A program made the translations under genes and the position numbers. The notes under the pieces are model-generated. The model ran no database searches. It had not been told where the DNA came from and saw nothing but the letters and a program-made list of their open reading frames with translations. DNA of 64,000 nt from an uncultured Flavobacteriaceae bacterium (GTDB taxonomy: Bacteria > Bacteroidota > Bacteroidia > Flavobacteriales > Flavobacteriaceae), in the NCBI GenBank assembly GCA_943787295.1, contig CALSLW010000003.1, forward strand, positions 62,001 to 126,000, written 5' to 3'. Positions 45,150 through 53,496 of this stretch are shown one piece after another (positions within the stretch are counted from its first letter, which is position 1; each line of letters opens with the position of its first letter).

Positions 45150-47855
45150 GTGACGCCTTATTTAAAGCAAATCATACAACGCCTTCTGCGCAATAATAGT
45201 GATCTACAAGATGTCGTTATTGTATTGCCCAGTAAAAGGGCTAGAGTATTCTTACAGCATTATCTAGTACAAGAAATTGATGTGGCCCAGTTTGCACCTG
45301 ATATTTTTAGCATAGAATCTTTTATCGAGCATCTTTCTAATTTGAAAAGGGCAAATCAAACCCACCAACTTTTTACACTCTACAAGGCCTACAAAATTCA
45401 TGTTCCAGAATCTGCACAAGATGATTTTACCATCTTTATGCAATGGGGCGCTAGGCTGTTAAAGGATTTCAATGATATAGATGCTTATCGGGTCAATGCA
45501 AAAGATGGTTTAGAAAACCTAGCAGCGTTTTATCAACTGGATGGATTCAATTTGCCTGAAAATCAAAAGTCTTTTCCTGTTGTTTTTTGGGATAAGCTTT
45601 TCCCTATTTATCAAGATTTTCAAGCGCTTTTAATGGAGTCTCAGTCGGCTACTCTAGGAATGCTCTATCAAGATGCGCTAGATGAGTTAGAATTCTATCT
45701 AACGAATACAACTAAAGCCCATTATTTCGTTGGTTTTAATGCTTTAAATAAAGCAGAGCAAGATTTAATTCAAGAGTTTTTAGCGAAGAATAAGGGGGAA
45801 GTGTTCTGGGATTTGGAGGCGAGTTTTTTTAACGATAAAATTCACGCAGCAGGACGTTTTATTCGATCCTATCAAGAAGAATGGAAATATTATAGACAGC
45901 ATCCACAAACCTTTAATGACACCCCTTTTTTAGAGGAGAAAGATATTAAAGCGATTGGGTTTAGCGGGAATATTGAGCAGGCGCAATATGTTCACGAATT
46001 CCTTCATCAATATAAAGATATAACGGGTAGTGTTGCGGTAGTATTAGGAAATGAAAACTTATTGCTTCCCGTTTTATCTTCATTGCCCGCAGATATTTCT
46101 CAATGGAATGTTACCATGGGTTATGCGATACACCAACTACCTATAAGCGATTTTTTCAAGACTTTGATAGAGCTGCATGCTAACGCTTCAGTAGAAGGAA
46201 TAGAAAGAAAAGCTACTCTGCAATTGTTGTCTTTTCCTCCTTTAAAAAAGCAATTACTTCAATCTGCTGAAATGAAATTAGCGATAGATGTCTTGCAACA
46301 AAATTTTGATGTTAGGGTAACCCCAAAAGAAATAGCCCCCCTCACAGAAAGTAAATATGGGAGCTTGACTTTTTCTTCGGTAGAGGAAAACGCTATGGTT
46401 TTATTAAATCAATTAATACAATTAGTCGATTTATTTGAAGCCGATTTTTATCGACAAAAAGAACACTTTAGCTGTGCTGTCTTGGCTTTATTAAAGAAGG
46501 TTTGTTTACAACTCAAAGTGCAAATAGAAGGGGAGATTTTCCCCATTGAAATCACAGCGTTGTCTTATTTATTTCAAGAAAGCCTTGCTCTACAAACCCT
46601 TGATTTTAGTGGAGATCCCATAGAAGGGATTCAAATTATGGGAATGCTAGAAACAAGGGCCTTAGACTTTGACCATATTTTAATAACGAATGTTAATGAA
46701 GGCGTCTTGCCGGTAGGTAAAAACGATCAAAGTTTCTTCCCTTTTGCGATGAAGAAAAAATTTGGCTTGCCTACTTTTTTAGAGAACGATGCAATTTATA
46801 CCTATCACTTTTATCGCTTATTACAAAGGGCAAAAAACATTCACTTGTTGTACAATTCTAAGAGCGAAGGTTTAAGCGCTGGAGAGAAAAGCAGATTCAT
46901 ACGTCAATTGGCTTTTAATAATCTTCCTCAACACGAATTTAGCGATCAGCAATACGGTGGGAATGTCATTGCGATGAAGCCTCAAGAAGAATCAGTGGAT
47001 AAAACCTCCCACATGATGGAAAAACTGAAGGAGCTTGCATCCCGTGGATTTTCTCCCACCTCCTTAGGAGCTTATCTTTATGATCCCATTTCGTTTTACA
47101 ACAGTTATTTATTAGGTGTAAAGCCAGATACTTCAACAGAAAAAATAATCTCTAGTTTAGTAAGAGGAACAATTATTCACGACTGTTTAGAAGAGTTATA
47201 TGGGGACAATATTGGAAAGCCCATGACTGTTTCGAATTATGAGAAAATGATTTCAGATCTATCGGCTTCTTTGTTGTCTCATTATCAAAAAGTTTATCCA
47301 AAAATGCCTACTCCTAGTGGAGAAAACTATTTGACTTTAAAAGCTTATGAGAGGAGTATAATGCAATTACTAACGCATGAAAAAATGCTTGTAAAAAACG
47401 GGAATGAAATTATTATTATAGAATTAGAAAAAGAATTTAAAGTCCCGTTAAATCACCCTTCTTTTAATCATGAAGTAAATATTAAAGGAAAAATTGACCG
47501 TATAGATCAATTGAATGGTGTTACTAGATTAGTGGATTACAAAACGGGCGATGTTCTAGGCAGTAAATTAGCTTGGTCAAACTGGGAAGGTTTTGCGGGG
47601 GATTATAAGCGGCAACCTTTATTTCAATTGTTGCTTTATGCTTGGGCATATGATTTTCCTACAGAGGTTGAAGTAGGGATTATTTCATTAAAAAAACCAA
47701 AAGCATATGTCCTTCCTTTAAACCGTAAAGATATTTCCAAAGGGACAAATAGTGCTCTTGTTGATCAAGACTTTAAAAAGCGCATTGAAGATTATTTAGT
47801 AAGCCTTGTAGGTGAAATCTTTGATGAGAAAAAGTCTTTTGTATCTTTGGAGTAA
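45150..47855 (+). CDS. AddB-like PD-(D/E)xK nuclease
   Basis: This 901-residue protein starts at GTG 45150 (MTPYLKQIIQRLL). The N-terminal two-thirds resemble the degenerate helicase half of AddB/RexB (IVLPSKRARVFLQHYL, then ITNVNEGVLPVGKNDQSFFP near 515). A RecB-family nuclease ends the protein with IKGKIDRIDQLNG and TRLVDYKTGDVLG (the D-x(n)-DYKTG core). I do not see an intact Walker A, as expected of AddB. The iron-sulfur cysteines of firmicute AddB are not evident. Pairing with the upstream AddA-like protein is inferred from co-orientation and proximity. Confidence 0.85.
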   Translation: MTPYLKQIIQRLLRNNSDLQDVVIVLPSKRARVFLQHYLVQEIDVAQFAPDIFSIESFIEHLSNLKRANQTHQLFTLYKAYKIHVPESAQDDFTIFMQWGARLLKDFNDIDAYRVNAKDGLENLAAFYQLDGFNLPENQKSFPVVFWDKLFPIYQDFQALLMESQSATLGMLYQDALDELEFYLTNTTKAHYFVGFNALNKAEQDLIQEFLAKNKGEVFWDLEASFFNDKIHAAGRFIRSYQEEWKYYRQHPQTFNDTPFLEEKDIKAIGFSGNIEQAQYVHEFLHQYKDITGSVAVVLGNENLLLPVLSSLPADISQWNVTMGYAIHQLPISDFFKTLIELHANASVEGIERKATLQLLSFPPLKKQLLQSAEMKLAIDVLQQNFDVRVTPKEIAPLTESKYGSLTFSSVEENAMVLLNQLIQLVDLFEADFYRQKEHFSCAVLALLKKVCLQLKVQIEGEIFPIEITALSYLFQESLALQTLDFSGDPIEGIQIMGMLETRALDFDHILITNVNEGVLPVGKNDQSFFPFAMKKKFGLPTFLENDAIYTYHFYRLLQRAKNIHLLYNSKSEGLSAGEKSRFIRQLAFNNLPQHEFSDQQYGGNVIAMKPQEESVDKTSHMMEKLKELASRGFSPTSLGAYLYDPISFYNSYLLGVKPDTSTEKIISSLVRGTIIHDCLEELYGDNIGKPMTVSNYEKMISDLSASLLSHYQKVYPKMPTPSGENYLTLKAYERSIMQLLTHEKMLVKNGNEIIIIELEKEFKVPLNHPSFNHEVNIKGKIDRIDQLNGVTRLVDYKTGDVLGSKLAWSNWEGFAGDYKRQPLFQLLLYAWAYDFPTEVEVGIISLKKPKAYVLPLNRKDISKGTNSALVDQDFKKRIEDYLVSLVGEIFDEKKSFVSLE

Positions 47856-47893
47856 CAAGTAGTCTATTATTCTGCGCACGAACTATATAATTT

Positions 47894-48802
47894 ATGGCTG
47901 AAAAAAACAAAAAACGTAATGAACTTAATTGGTTTATTCGGCTCTTTACAGTAGGAGAAAGATTTTCTCTTAGGGATTTTTACGATCGATTAAAAAAGGG
48001 TTTTGTTGAATTTTTGATCGTTTTTTTTGGTGTCTTAGTGTCATTTTCTGTTGAGAAACAGGGGGGTGAATTTGATGATCGAGGTAATAATATAGATAAT
48101 CTAGTTGGGCTTCGGAATGAGCTTATTGAAATGCAGGAGTATACTCTAGAATATATTGAAACTAATGAATGGGTAACCGAATTATACCGAGAACAATATA
48201 ATAGATGGGAACAAGATAATGACAGTATTTTTATAGTTTACGGAGAGGAACAAGAATTCCATTTTGCTCCAATGGCATATTATACAAATCGAGATCCATT
48301 TAATCCACCCAGAGTAGTATATGATGCGATTAAATTAGATGGAACTTTTCGTTTTTTAGGATCTAAGATTGGACGTTTAGTTAATGATAATTATGATGGT
48401 ACATTCCTCAAGTATTTAATGATTAATACAGATAAAGAAGAGAAAACTTATATTGAAGAATTTACTCATCGTTTAGCTCATCAATGGGTTTTTGATTTGG
48501 AAAAAATTGATGTTGAGGATAATGATTTTTGGGTTGAAAATAGGCGATATATTCAAAAAGATCGTTTCATTAAATATAATCTTTTTAAAAGACTTGAATT
48601 ATGGTTGCAAATCAATGAACAGTTGAATACTTACAACGACCTATTGACAAAAAACATAGAAGTATTAGACTCTGTCATCAATGAAAAAGAGGATGAGTGG
48701 ACGCTTATTTGGTGGTGGGGGGAGAAACCAAGTTGGCTACAAGCTTCCCAGAAATCAGAGAAGGAGGAACCCCAGGACCAGGAACCGTCAATTGACCAGT
48801 AA
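47894..48802 (+). CDS. single-span membrane protein resembling DUF6090 proteins
   Basis: This 302-residue protein has a basic N-terminus, one membrane span near residues 37-55 (FVEFLIVFFGVLVSFSVE) and a long, charged extracytoplasmic region with predicted coiled coil (ELIEMQEYTLEYIETNEW, LQINEQLNTYNDLLTKNIEV). The layout recalls DUF6090 proteins of Flavobacteria, but I cannot confirm membership. The C-terminal tail (KSEKEEPQDQEPSIDQ) is low in complexity and lies in the last 98 bp shared with the antisense crtI gene, suggesting read-through past a lost stop. The function is unknown. Confidence 0.68.
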   Translation: MAEKNKKRNELNWFIRLFTVGERFSLRDFYDRLKKGFVEFLIVFFGVLVSFSVEKQGGEFDDRGNNIDNLVGLRNELIEMQEYTLEYIETNEWVTELYREQYNRWEQDNDSIFIVYGEEQEFHFAPMAYYTNRDPFNPPRVVYDAIKLDGTFRFLGSKIGRLVNDNYDGTFLKYLMINTDKEEKTYIEEFTHRLAHQWVFDLEKIDVEDNDFWVENRRYIQKDRFIKYNLFKRLELWLQINEQLNTYNDLLTKNIEVLDSVINEKEDEWTLIWWWGEKPSWLQASQKSEKEEPQDQEPSIDQ

Positions 48803-50168
48803 AGTATAGATTTTCTACTTTTTTACTTTTCAATTTTGGTCTTAAAAAAGCGGTTTGTAGCAGGGTATTCGCCATACCATAAGCATTCCCTTTATAAGAG
48901 TTGTATTGCTCTACAAAATCATTGACACAGAAAGATTCAGTAAAAAGAATACTATCTCTAATCGTTTGATCTGTAAGTGTTTCTAAGCGGTCAATAACGA
49001 CATCAAAGTACTTTTGCCTTAATTCTTCTGTGTCTTCTAATCCAGGTGCAATAGGGATCAAAAGAAAACAAGCTTCTTTTCCTTCTGGTGCCATAGAAGT
49101 ATCTGTAATAGAAGGGAAATTGGCATAGAATAAAGGCTCTGTTGGCCATTTGGGATGATCGTAAATGTCTGCGGCATGGGCATCAAAGTCAACATCAAAA
49201 AATAAAGTGTGATGAGATACATTCTTTACTTTTTTATCCATTCCTATAAAGAAGAGTAATGAAGAGGGAGCAAAAGTTTTCTTGTCCCAATAGGCTTCGC
49301 TATACGCTCTGTATTGCGGTTGTAATAAAGTTTCAGAGTGGTGGTAGTCGGCTCCACTAATTACGATATCTGCCTTGTGTTTTTTGCCATTGGAAATGAT
49401 CCCCACGGCCTTTTTATTTTCAACAAGAATTTCTTCAACGTTTTCATTGAGATGGAAAGTTACTCCCAATTCTTTGGCGAGTTTGACCATTCCCTCAACA
49501 ACACTATACATCCCCTTGTCTGGATGCCATGTCCCTAAGCCAAAATCTGCAAAGTTCATAAAGTTGTAAAAAGCGGGTGTTTGACTAGGTTTTGCGCCTA
49601 GAAATAAAACAGGGAATTGAAGAATTTGCGCTAAACGAGGATTGTTAAACTCTTTCATTACCTCTTTCTTGATGGTGCTTAGAAAGTAGCCTACTTTTTT
49701 AATGGTAGCTGGAGTGACTAATTCAAGAGGAGAAATCCCAGGACGATAGACTAAGTCCTTAATGGCAATGTCATAATTGTCTGCGGCTTTTTTGATAAAA
49801 CGCTTTAAAGGAACAGAACTCCCAGCTTCTTCTTCTTCAAAAGCAGCATAAATCTTCTCAAGGCTATCCCCGATTTTGATCGATTCTTGGTTGTCAAAAT
49901 AAACCTCATAGCCTGGGTCCAACTTTTCGAGTTTGTAGTAGTCGGCAACTTTTTTTCCAAAGTCCCCAAAGTAGCTATCAAAAACATCTGGCATCCAGTA
50001 CCACGAAGGCCCTATATCAAAGGTGAATCCGTCGCGTTTAAATTGACGTGCACGGCCACCGGGCATTTCGTTTTTTTCAAAGATTTCGACTTTGTGTCCG
50101 TCTTGAGCCAGATAAGATGCAACAGAAAGGGAGGAGAATCCAGACCCTACAACAATTATTTTTTTCAT
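48705..50168 (-). CDS. crtI: phytoene desaturase (CrtI family)
   Basis: This 487-residue FAD-dependent carotenoid desaturase introduces double bonds into phytoene to give lycopene-type products. Features are the N-terminal FAD motif IIVVGSGFSSLSVASYL with a distal EIFEKNEMPGGRA, the FDIGPSWYWMP segment (about 52-62) and the conserved C-terminal FTGQLTVPGPGVPPSLISGK. Motif GPSWYWMP is typical of Bacteroidota CrtI. Its tail overlaps the convergent membrane-protein gene by 98 bp. It follows the K+ channel by 46 bp in the same direction. No phytoene synthase gene accompanies it here. Confidence 0.93.
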   Translation of the reverse strand: MKKIIVVGSGFSSLSVASYLAQDGHKVEIFEKNEMPGGRARQFKRDGFTFDIGPSWYWMPDVFDSYFGDFGKKVADYYKLEKLDPGYEVYFDNQESIKIGDSLEKIYAAFEEEEAGSSVPLKRFIKKAADNYDIAIKDLVYRPGISPLELVTPATIKKVGYFLSTIKKEVMKEFNNPRLAQILQFPVLFLGAKPSQTPAFYNFMNFADFGLGTWHPDKGMYSVVEGMVKLAKELGVTFHLNENVEEILVENKKAVGIISNGKKHKADIVISGADYHHSETLLQPQYRAYSEAYWDKKTFAPSSLLFFIGMDKKVKNVSHHTLFFDVDFDAHAADIYDHPKWPTEPLFYANFPSITDTSMAPEGKEACFLLIPIAPGLEDTEELRQKYFDVVIDRLETLTDQTIRDSILFTESFCVNDFVEQYNSYKGNAYGMANTLLQTAFLRPKLKSKKVENLYFTGQLTVPGPGVPPSLISGKLVANLVSPPTTK

Positions 50169-50214
50169 AGCATGGTAATGATAAGCGATAATTCTAAATC
50201 ACTTTAGGCTTTTC

Positions 50215-50928
50215 TTACATTTTGCGCTTGATTCGTTCTTTATAGATTTCTTCTACAAAGGCTGCACTAATTACCCCAGTGGGAATCGCGACTATTGCAA
50301 TCCCTACAAGAGAGATTAAAGAGGCAAAAATCTTCCCTCCTGCGGTTACCGGGTAAACATCTCCATAGCCCACTGTAGCTAGTGAAACGGTAGCCCACCA
50401 AATAGATTCTGTGATACTTGAGAATTTTTCTGGCTGTGCTTCATTCTCTAAATAATAGATAGCAGAAGCCGAAAATAATATGGTAATAACCGAAAGGAAC
50501 AAAGTAAAAGTTAATTCACTTTTTACAGACATTAGCGCACGGGTAAACACCTTAAGGGATTTACTCTTTCTGCCGACTTTAAAGATACGGGTCAATCTAA
50601 ACAGACGTAAAATTCTAAAGAACCTTCCATCGATCTTGACCAATTGGTTCAAATAAAATGGTAAAATAGAGATTAGGTCGATTAAGCCATAAAAACTAAA
50701 TACATAGGCAAAGGCTCCTTTAGAGCCTTCTTTATAACTCGCATGAACGATACGATAAATATATTCTGCACTAAAAATTGCGATAGAGATTATCTCAAAA
50801 ACATAGAAAGAAGCTCCATAAGCTTCTCGTAAATTTATGTGAGATTCTAGTATCATTGCACCCACATTTAAGAAAATGAGGATGTAAATAAACTTATCTA
50901 TAAAAGTGTGTATCTTTTTAAGTTTCAT
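50215..50928 (-). CDS. voltage-gated-type potassium channel
   Basis: This 237-residue six-helix ion channel has a voltage-sensor S4 with basic residues every third position (R102, R105, R108, R111, R114 and K117 in GRFFRILRLFRLTRIFK). Its pore has the K+ selectivity filter TVGYGD at residues 185-190. S1 lies near 12-27, S2 near 40-60 and S6 near 200-225. The length and organisation match small prokaryotic Kv channels such as KvAP and KvLm. It is preceded by a 28-residue membrane peptide gene 4 nt upstream and followed by crtI. Confidence 0.93.
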   Translation of the reverse strand: MKLKKIHTFIDKFIYILIFLNVGAMILESHINLREAYGASFYVFEIISIAIFSAEYIYRIVHASYKEGSKGAFAYVFSFYGLIDLISILPFYLNQLVKIDGRFFRILRLFRLTRIFKVGRKSKSLKVFTRALMSVKSELTFTLFLSVITILFSASAIYYLENEAQPEKFSSITESIWWATVSLATVGYGDVYPVTAGGKIFASLISLVGIAIVAIPTGVISAAFVEEIYKERIKRKM

Positions 50929-50932
50929 CTGA

Positions 50933-51019
50933 CTACTTTTTTAGTAAGTCTTTGCCAATAAAGAAGCAAACTAGGATGGTGGTGATGATAACGATATTAG
51001 CAACAAAAGTAGTAGTCAT
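50933..51019 (-). CDS. 28-residue single-span membrane peptide upstream of the K+ channel
   Basis: An ATG at 51019 opens a 28-residue frame ending TAG at 50933, just 4 nt before the channel ATG. Residues 5-22 are strongly hydrophobic (FVANIVIITTILVCFFIG), flanked by a short polar N-terminus and a basic tail (KDLLKK). That is a textbook single-span micropeptide with positive-inside orientation. A TATTTTTG (-7-like, 51042-51049 on the minus strand) lies 22 bp upstream. Tight spacing implies co-expression with the channel. It could also be a chance open frame; conservation would decide. Confidence 0.5.
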   Translation of the reverse strand: MTTTFVANIVIITTILVCFFIGKDLLKK

Positions 51020-51041
51020 AAAAAAAATATTTAGTGTTGAG

Positions 51042-51049
51042 CAAAAATA
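51042..51049 (-). promoter_or_regulatory. candidate -7 element for the micropeptide/channel transcript
   Basis: The minus strand reads TATTTTTG, an exact TAnnTTTG match 22 bp before the micropeptide ATG. No -33 TTG is present at the usual distance (TTTTG occurs only 12 nt upstream). Confidence 0.35.
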
Positions 51050-51174
51050 AGCAAATCTCATCAAAACCCACCCTATTTCCATGGGATAGCTCATTTTTAA
51101 AATGATTTTATTGAAAAAAGCGCAATTGAAAAAACAAAATGTTTAATGAAAACATAAAAAAGATTGACTAAAAC
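51050..51174. other. intergenic spacer between divergent channel and carotenoid units
   Basis: This AT-rich spacer separates the minus-strand channel unit from the plus-strand carotenoid operon. A 14-residue frame (51102-51146) is too short to support. I see no hairpin with a T run and no recognisable RNA. Confidence 0.4.
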
Positions 51175-51206
51175 TTGTTTTGTGTAACAAAAATCAATTA
51201 TATTTA
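51175..51206 (+). promoter_or_regulatory. candidate promoter of the carotenoid operon leader
   Basis: TTG (51175-51177), a 21-nt spacer and TATATTTA (51199-51206) fit the Bacteroidota promoter in 7 of 8 positions at -7. Transcription would start near 51212 and give a leader of about 80 nt up to the terminator that follows. Confidence 0.5.
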
Positions 51207-51232
51207 AACAGTTTAATTCAATTTGGTTTCAG

Positions 51233-51294
51233 CGCCTCTGCTAATTTACTTCCAAAGTCAAATTCTAAAATCCTATCAGCAGAGGCGTTTTTTT
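51233..51294 (+). terminator. intrinsic terminator in the carotenoid operon leader (attenuator or sRNA end)
   Basis: CGCCTCTGCT (51233-51242) pairs perfectly with AGCAGAGGCG (51278-51287), giving a 10-bp GC-rich stem with a 35-nt loop, followed directly by seven T (51288-51294). No plus-strand gene lies upstream (the neighbour is on the minus strand), and the minus strand lacks a T run after the stem. It therefore ends either a short leader RNA before the operon or a small RNA. Confidence 0.72.
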
Positions 51295-51307
51295 AAAATC
51301 CGTAAAT

Positions 51308-52000
51308 TTGAATCAAAACGAAACAATCAAATCACAAGTCACTCACCTTTACTTATTTTCCTTTAGCCACAATAAATTTTGGGCATTTAAACAGATGGGG
51401 ATAGGTTTTGCTGCATTAAGAAATATTCAAGGTTTAAGCTTTTTTAAATTGTTAGGGACAGGAGCAGGTCAGGGATTTAGCTTAAGACCAGACTTTTCTA
51501 CTTATGCATTGCTAACGGTCTGGGAAAATCAGGCTGCTGCAGATCATTTTTATAAAAGCAATTCTTTGATAAATTCCTATCGAACTAAGGCAAGTGCGAT
51601 AAGAAGATTAAGTCTAACCAATAGAGCAAGTCACGGTTTGTGGAGTGGACAAAATCCTTTTAAAGGGAACGATACCGATGAGGTAAAAGTAGATAAAGTC
51701 GCCATTATCACAAGAGCTACCCTTAGATTTGGCAAGCTGTGGTCATTTTGGCGTGCTGTGCCGAAGGCAAGCAAAGCCATCGAAAACGCAAAAGGAGTTG
51801 ATTTTTATAAAGGGATAGGGGAATGGCCATTTATTCAACAAGCCACCATTAGTATCTGGGATTCTATGGAAGATGTAATGCAATTTGCCTACCGCGATAA
51901 AGCGCACAAAGAGATCGTAAAGCAAACAAAACAAGAGCGCTGGTATAGCGAAGACCTTTTTGCACGCTTTAATATTATTAACGATCAACAATTACTTTAA
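51308..52000 (+). CDS. CrtA-related carotenoid oxygenase (spheroidene monooxygenase/2-hydroxylase-like)
   Basis: This 230-residue protein starts at TTG 51308, 13 nt after the leader terminator; no ATG lies between it and the conserved part. The core is two similar ferredoxin-like halves: LYLFSFSHNKFWAFKQMGIG, then FKLLGTGAGQGFSLRPDFS and SFRTK-like end, repeated as IITRATLRFGKLWSFWRAVP and DFYKGIGEWPFIQQATISIWD. These match the spheroidene monooxygenase CrtA family. A crtA-related gene in Flavobacterium P99-3 was described as a carotenoid 2-hydroxylase of myxol synthesis; by context that role is more likely here. Its stop overlaps the next gene (TAATG). Confidence 0.82.
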   Translation: MNQNETIKSQVTHLYLFSFSHNKFWAFKQMGIGFAALRNIQGLSFFKLLGTGAGQGFSLRPDFSTYALLTVWENQAAADHFYKSNSLINSYRTKASAIRRLSLTNRASHGLWSGQNPFKGNDTDEVKVDKVAIITRATLRFGKLWSFWRAVPKASKAIENAKGVDFYKGIGEWPFIQQATISIWDSMEDVMQFAYRDKAHKEIVKQTKQERWYSEDLFARFNIINDQQLL

Positions 52001-53496
52001 TGAAGAAAAAGGTCATTATTATAGGTGCGGGTATAGCGGGTATAGCGGCTTCGATTAGATTAAATGCTAAAGGCTATGCTGTCGAAGTGTTTGAAGCAAA
52101 TCCTTATCCCGGTGGGAAGTTGAGTGCTTTTTCGATAGATCAATATCGCTTTGATGCTGGACCGTCCCTTTTTACCATGCCCCATTATGTCGATGAATTA
52201 TTTGCCTTGTGTGGCGAAAATCCCAGGACTCATTTTAATTATCAAAAAAAAGACCTTGCTTGTAAATACTTTTGGGAGGATGGTAAACGCTTAAACGCTT
52301 ATAGTGATCAAGAAAAGTACTTGGAAGAAGTGGAGCAACAATTAGGTGTTTCCCCTAAAGTTTTGAAAGCTTATTTGGCTAAAGCCAAAAAAAAATATGA
52401 TCTAACCGTTGACTTATTTTTAGAAAAGTCACTGCACAGATGGAGTACCTTGTTTTCTTTTAAAACCCTTAAAGCACTAAGTCAACTACCTGTATTTGAA
52501 ATCAATAAAAGCCTAGATGCAGTTAATAGAGCTGCGTTAAAAGAACCTCATTTAGTTCAGATGTACAATCGTTTTGCTACCTATAACGGTTCTTCTCCTT
52601 ATCAAACTCCGGGTATTATGACCTTGATTCAACACCTAGAGTCTCATTATGGGACGTATATTCCAGAAGGGGGGATGGTAAGTATCAGTAAGTCCCTCTA
52701 TGAACTTGCACAAAGACAAGGCGTTAAATTTCAATTTAATCAAAAAGTGGATGAAATTCTCTACACAAAAAATATGGTAGAAGGAGTCTCGATAGCGGGA
52801 CATAAACATCTGGCAGATGCAGTTGTTTCTAATATGGATGTTCATCCTACTTATAGAAAACTATTGCCACAACTAAAGGCACCAGAAAAGACTTTAAGCC
52901 AAGAGCGATCGAGCTCTGCCCTGATTTTTTATTGGGGAATCAATAAATCTTTCCCGGGATTAGATTTACACAATATTCTCTTTTCTGAGGACTATCCAGC
53001 AGAGTTTGAAACCATTTTTAAAGCTAAAAAATTATTTCTAGACCCTACTATTTACATCAATATTACGGCTAAAAATGTGCCACAAGATGCACCAACTGGA
53101 CACGAAAACTGGTTTGTTATGATCAACACTCCGGCAGGAGAACATTTAGATTGGGAGAAAGAAATTCCGCTTTTAAAAGAATATGTAATTGCAAAAATTG
53201 AGCGGACTTTAGGCGAAAAAGTAGCGCCTCATATTGTAGCAGAAGAAGTATTAAGCCCGCCTTTAATCGAAGAAAAAACCCAGTCCTATCTAGGGGCTTT
53301 ATACGGCACTTCAAGCAATAACAAAATGGCTGCCTTTTTACGCCACCCTAATTTTTCTCGTCAATTTAAAAACCTTTACTTTTGTGGAGGAAGTGTTCAC
53401 CCGGGCGGCGGGATTCCATTGTGTCTTTTGTCTGCTAAAATAGTAAGTGACGAATTCTCTGCGCATCATGATAAAAAAATTACACCTACAGTTTAA
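52000..53496 (+). CDS. carotenoid 3,4-desaturase-like (CrtD/CrtI family)
   Basis: This 498-residue FAD-dependent oxidoreductase has VIIIGAGIAGIAASIRLNAKG and VFEANPYPGGKLS near the N-terminus, RFDAGPSLFTMPHYVDELF (about 48-66) and a C-terminal NLYFCGGSVHPGGGIPLCLLSAK motif. It is clearly related to the CrtI in this window but divergent from it. The operon with CrtA-like and CruF-like genes suggests a CrtD-type 3,4-desaturase acting on 1-hydroxy-psi-ends. The start overlaps the CrtA-like stop by 1 bp and the end overlaps the CruF-like gene by 29 bp. Confidence 0.86.
   Translation: MKKKVIIIGAGIAGIAASIRLNAKGYAVEVFEANPYPGGKLSAFSIDQYRFDAGPSLFTMPHYVDELFALCGENPRTHFNYQKKDLACKYFWEDGKRLNAYSDQEKYLEEVEQQLGVSPKVLKAYLAKAKKKYDLTVDLFLEKSLHRWSTLFSFKTLKALSQLPVFEINKSLDAVNRAALKEPHLVQMYNRFATYNGSSPYQTPGIMTLIQHLESHYGTYIPEGGMVSISKSLYELAQRQGVKFQFNQKVDEILYTKNMVEGVSIAGHKHLADAVVSNMDVHPTYRKLLPQLKAPEKTLSQERSSSALIFYWGINKSFPGLDLHNILFSEDYPAEFETIFKAKKLFLDPTIYINITAKNVPQDAPTGHENWFVMINTPAGEHLDWEKEIPLLKEYVIAKIERTLGEKVAPHIVAEEVLSPPLIEEKTQSYLGALYGTSSNNKMAAFLRHPNFSRQFKNLYFCGGSVHPGGGIPLCLLSAKIVSDEFSAHHDKKITPTV

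Noticed and set aside
51102..51146. 14-residue plus-strand frame in the carotenoid/channel spacer as a leader peptide
   Set aside because: It lies upstream of the predicted promoter and leader, is lysine-rich low-complexity sequence and has no supporting context.
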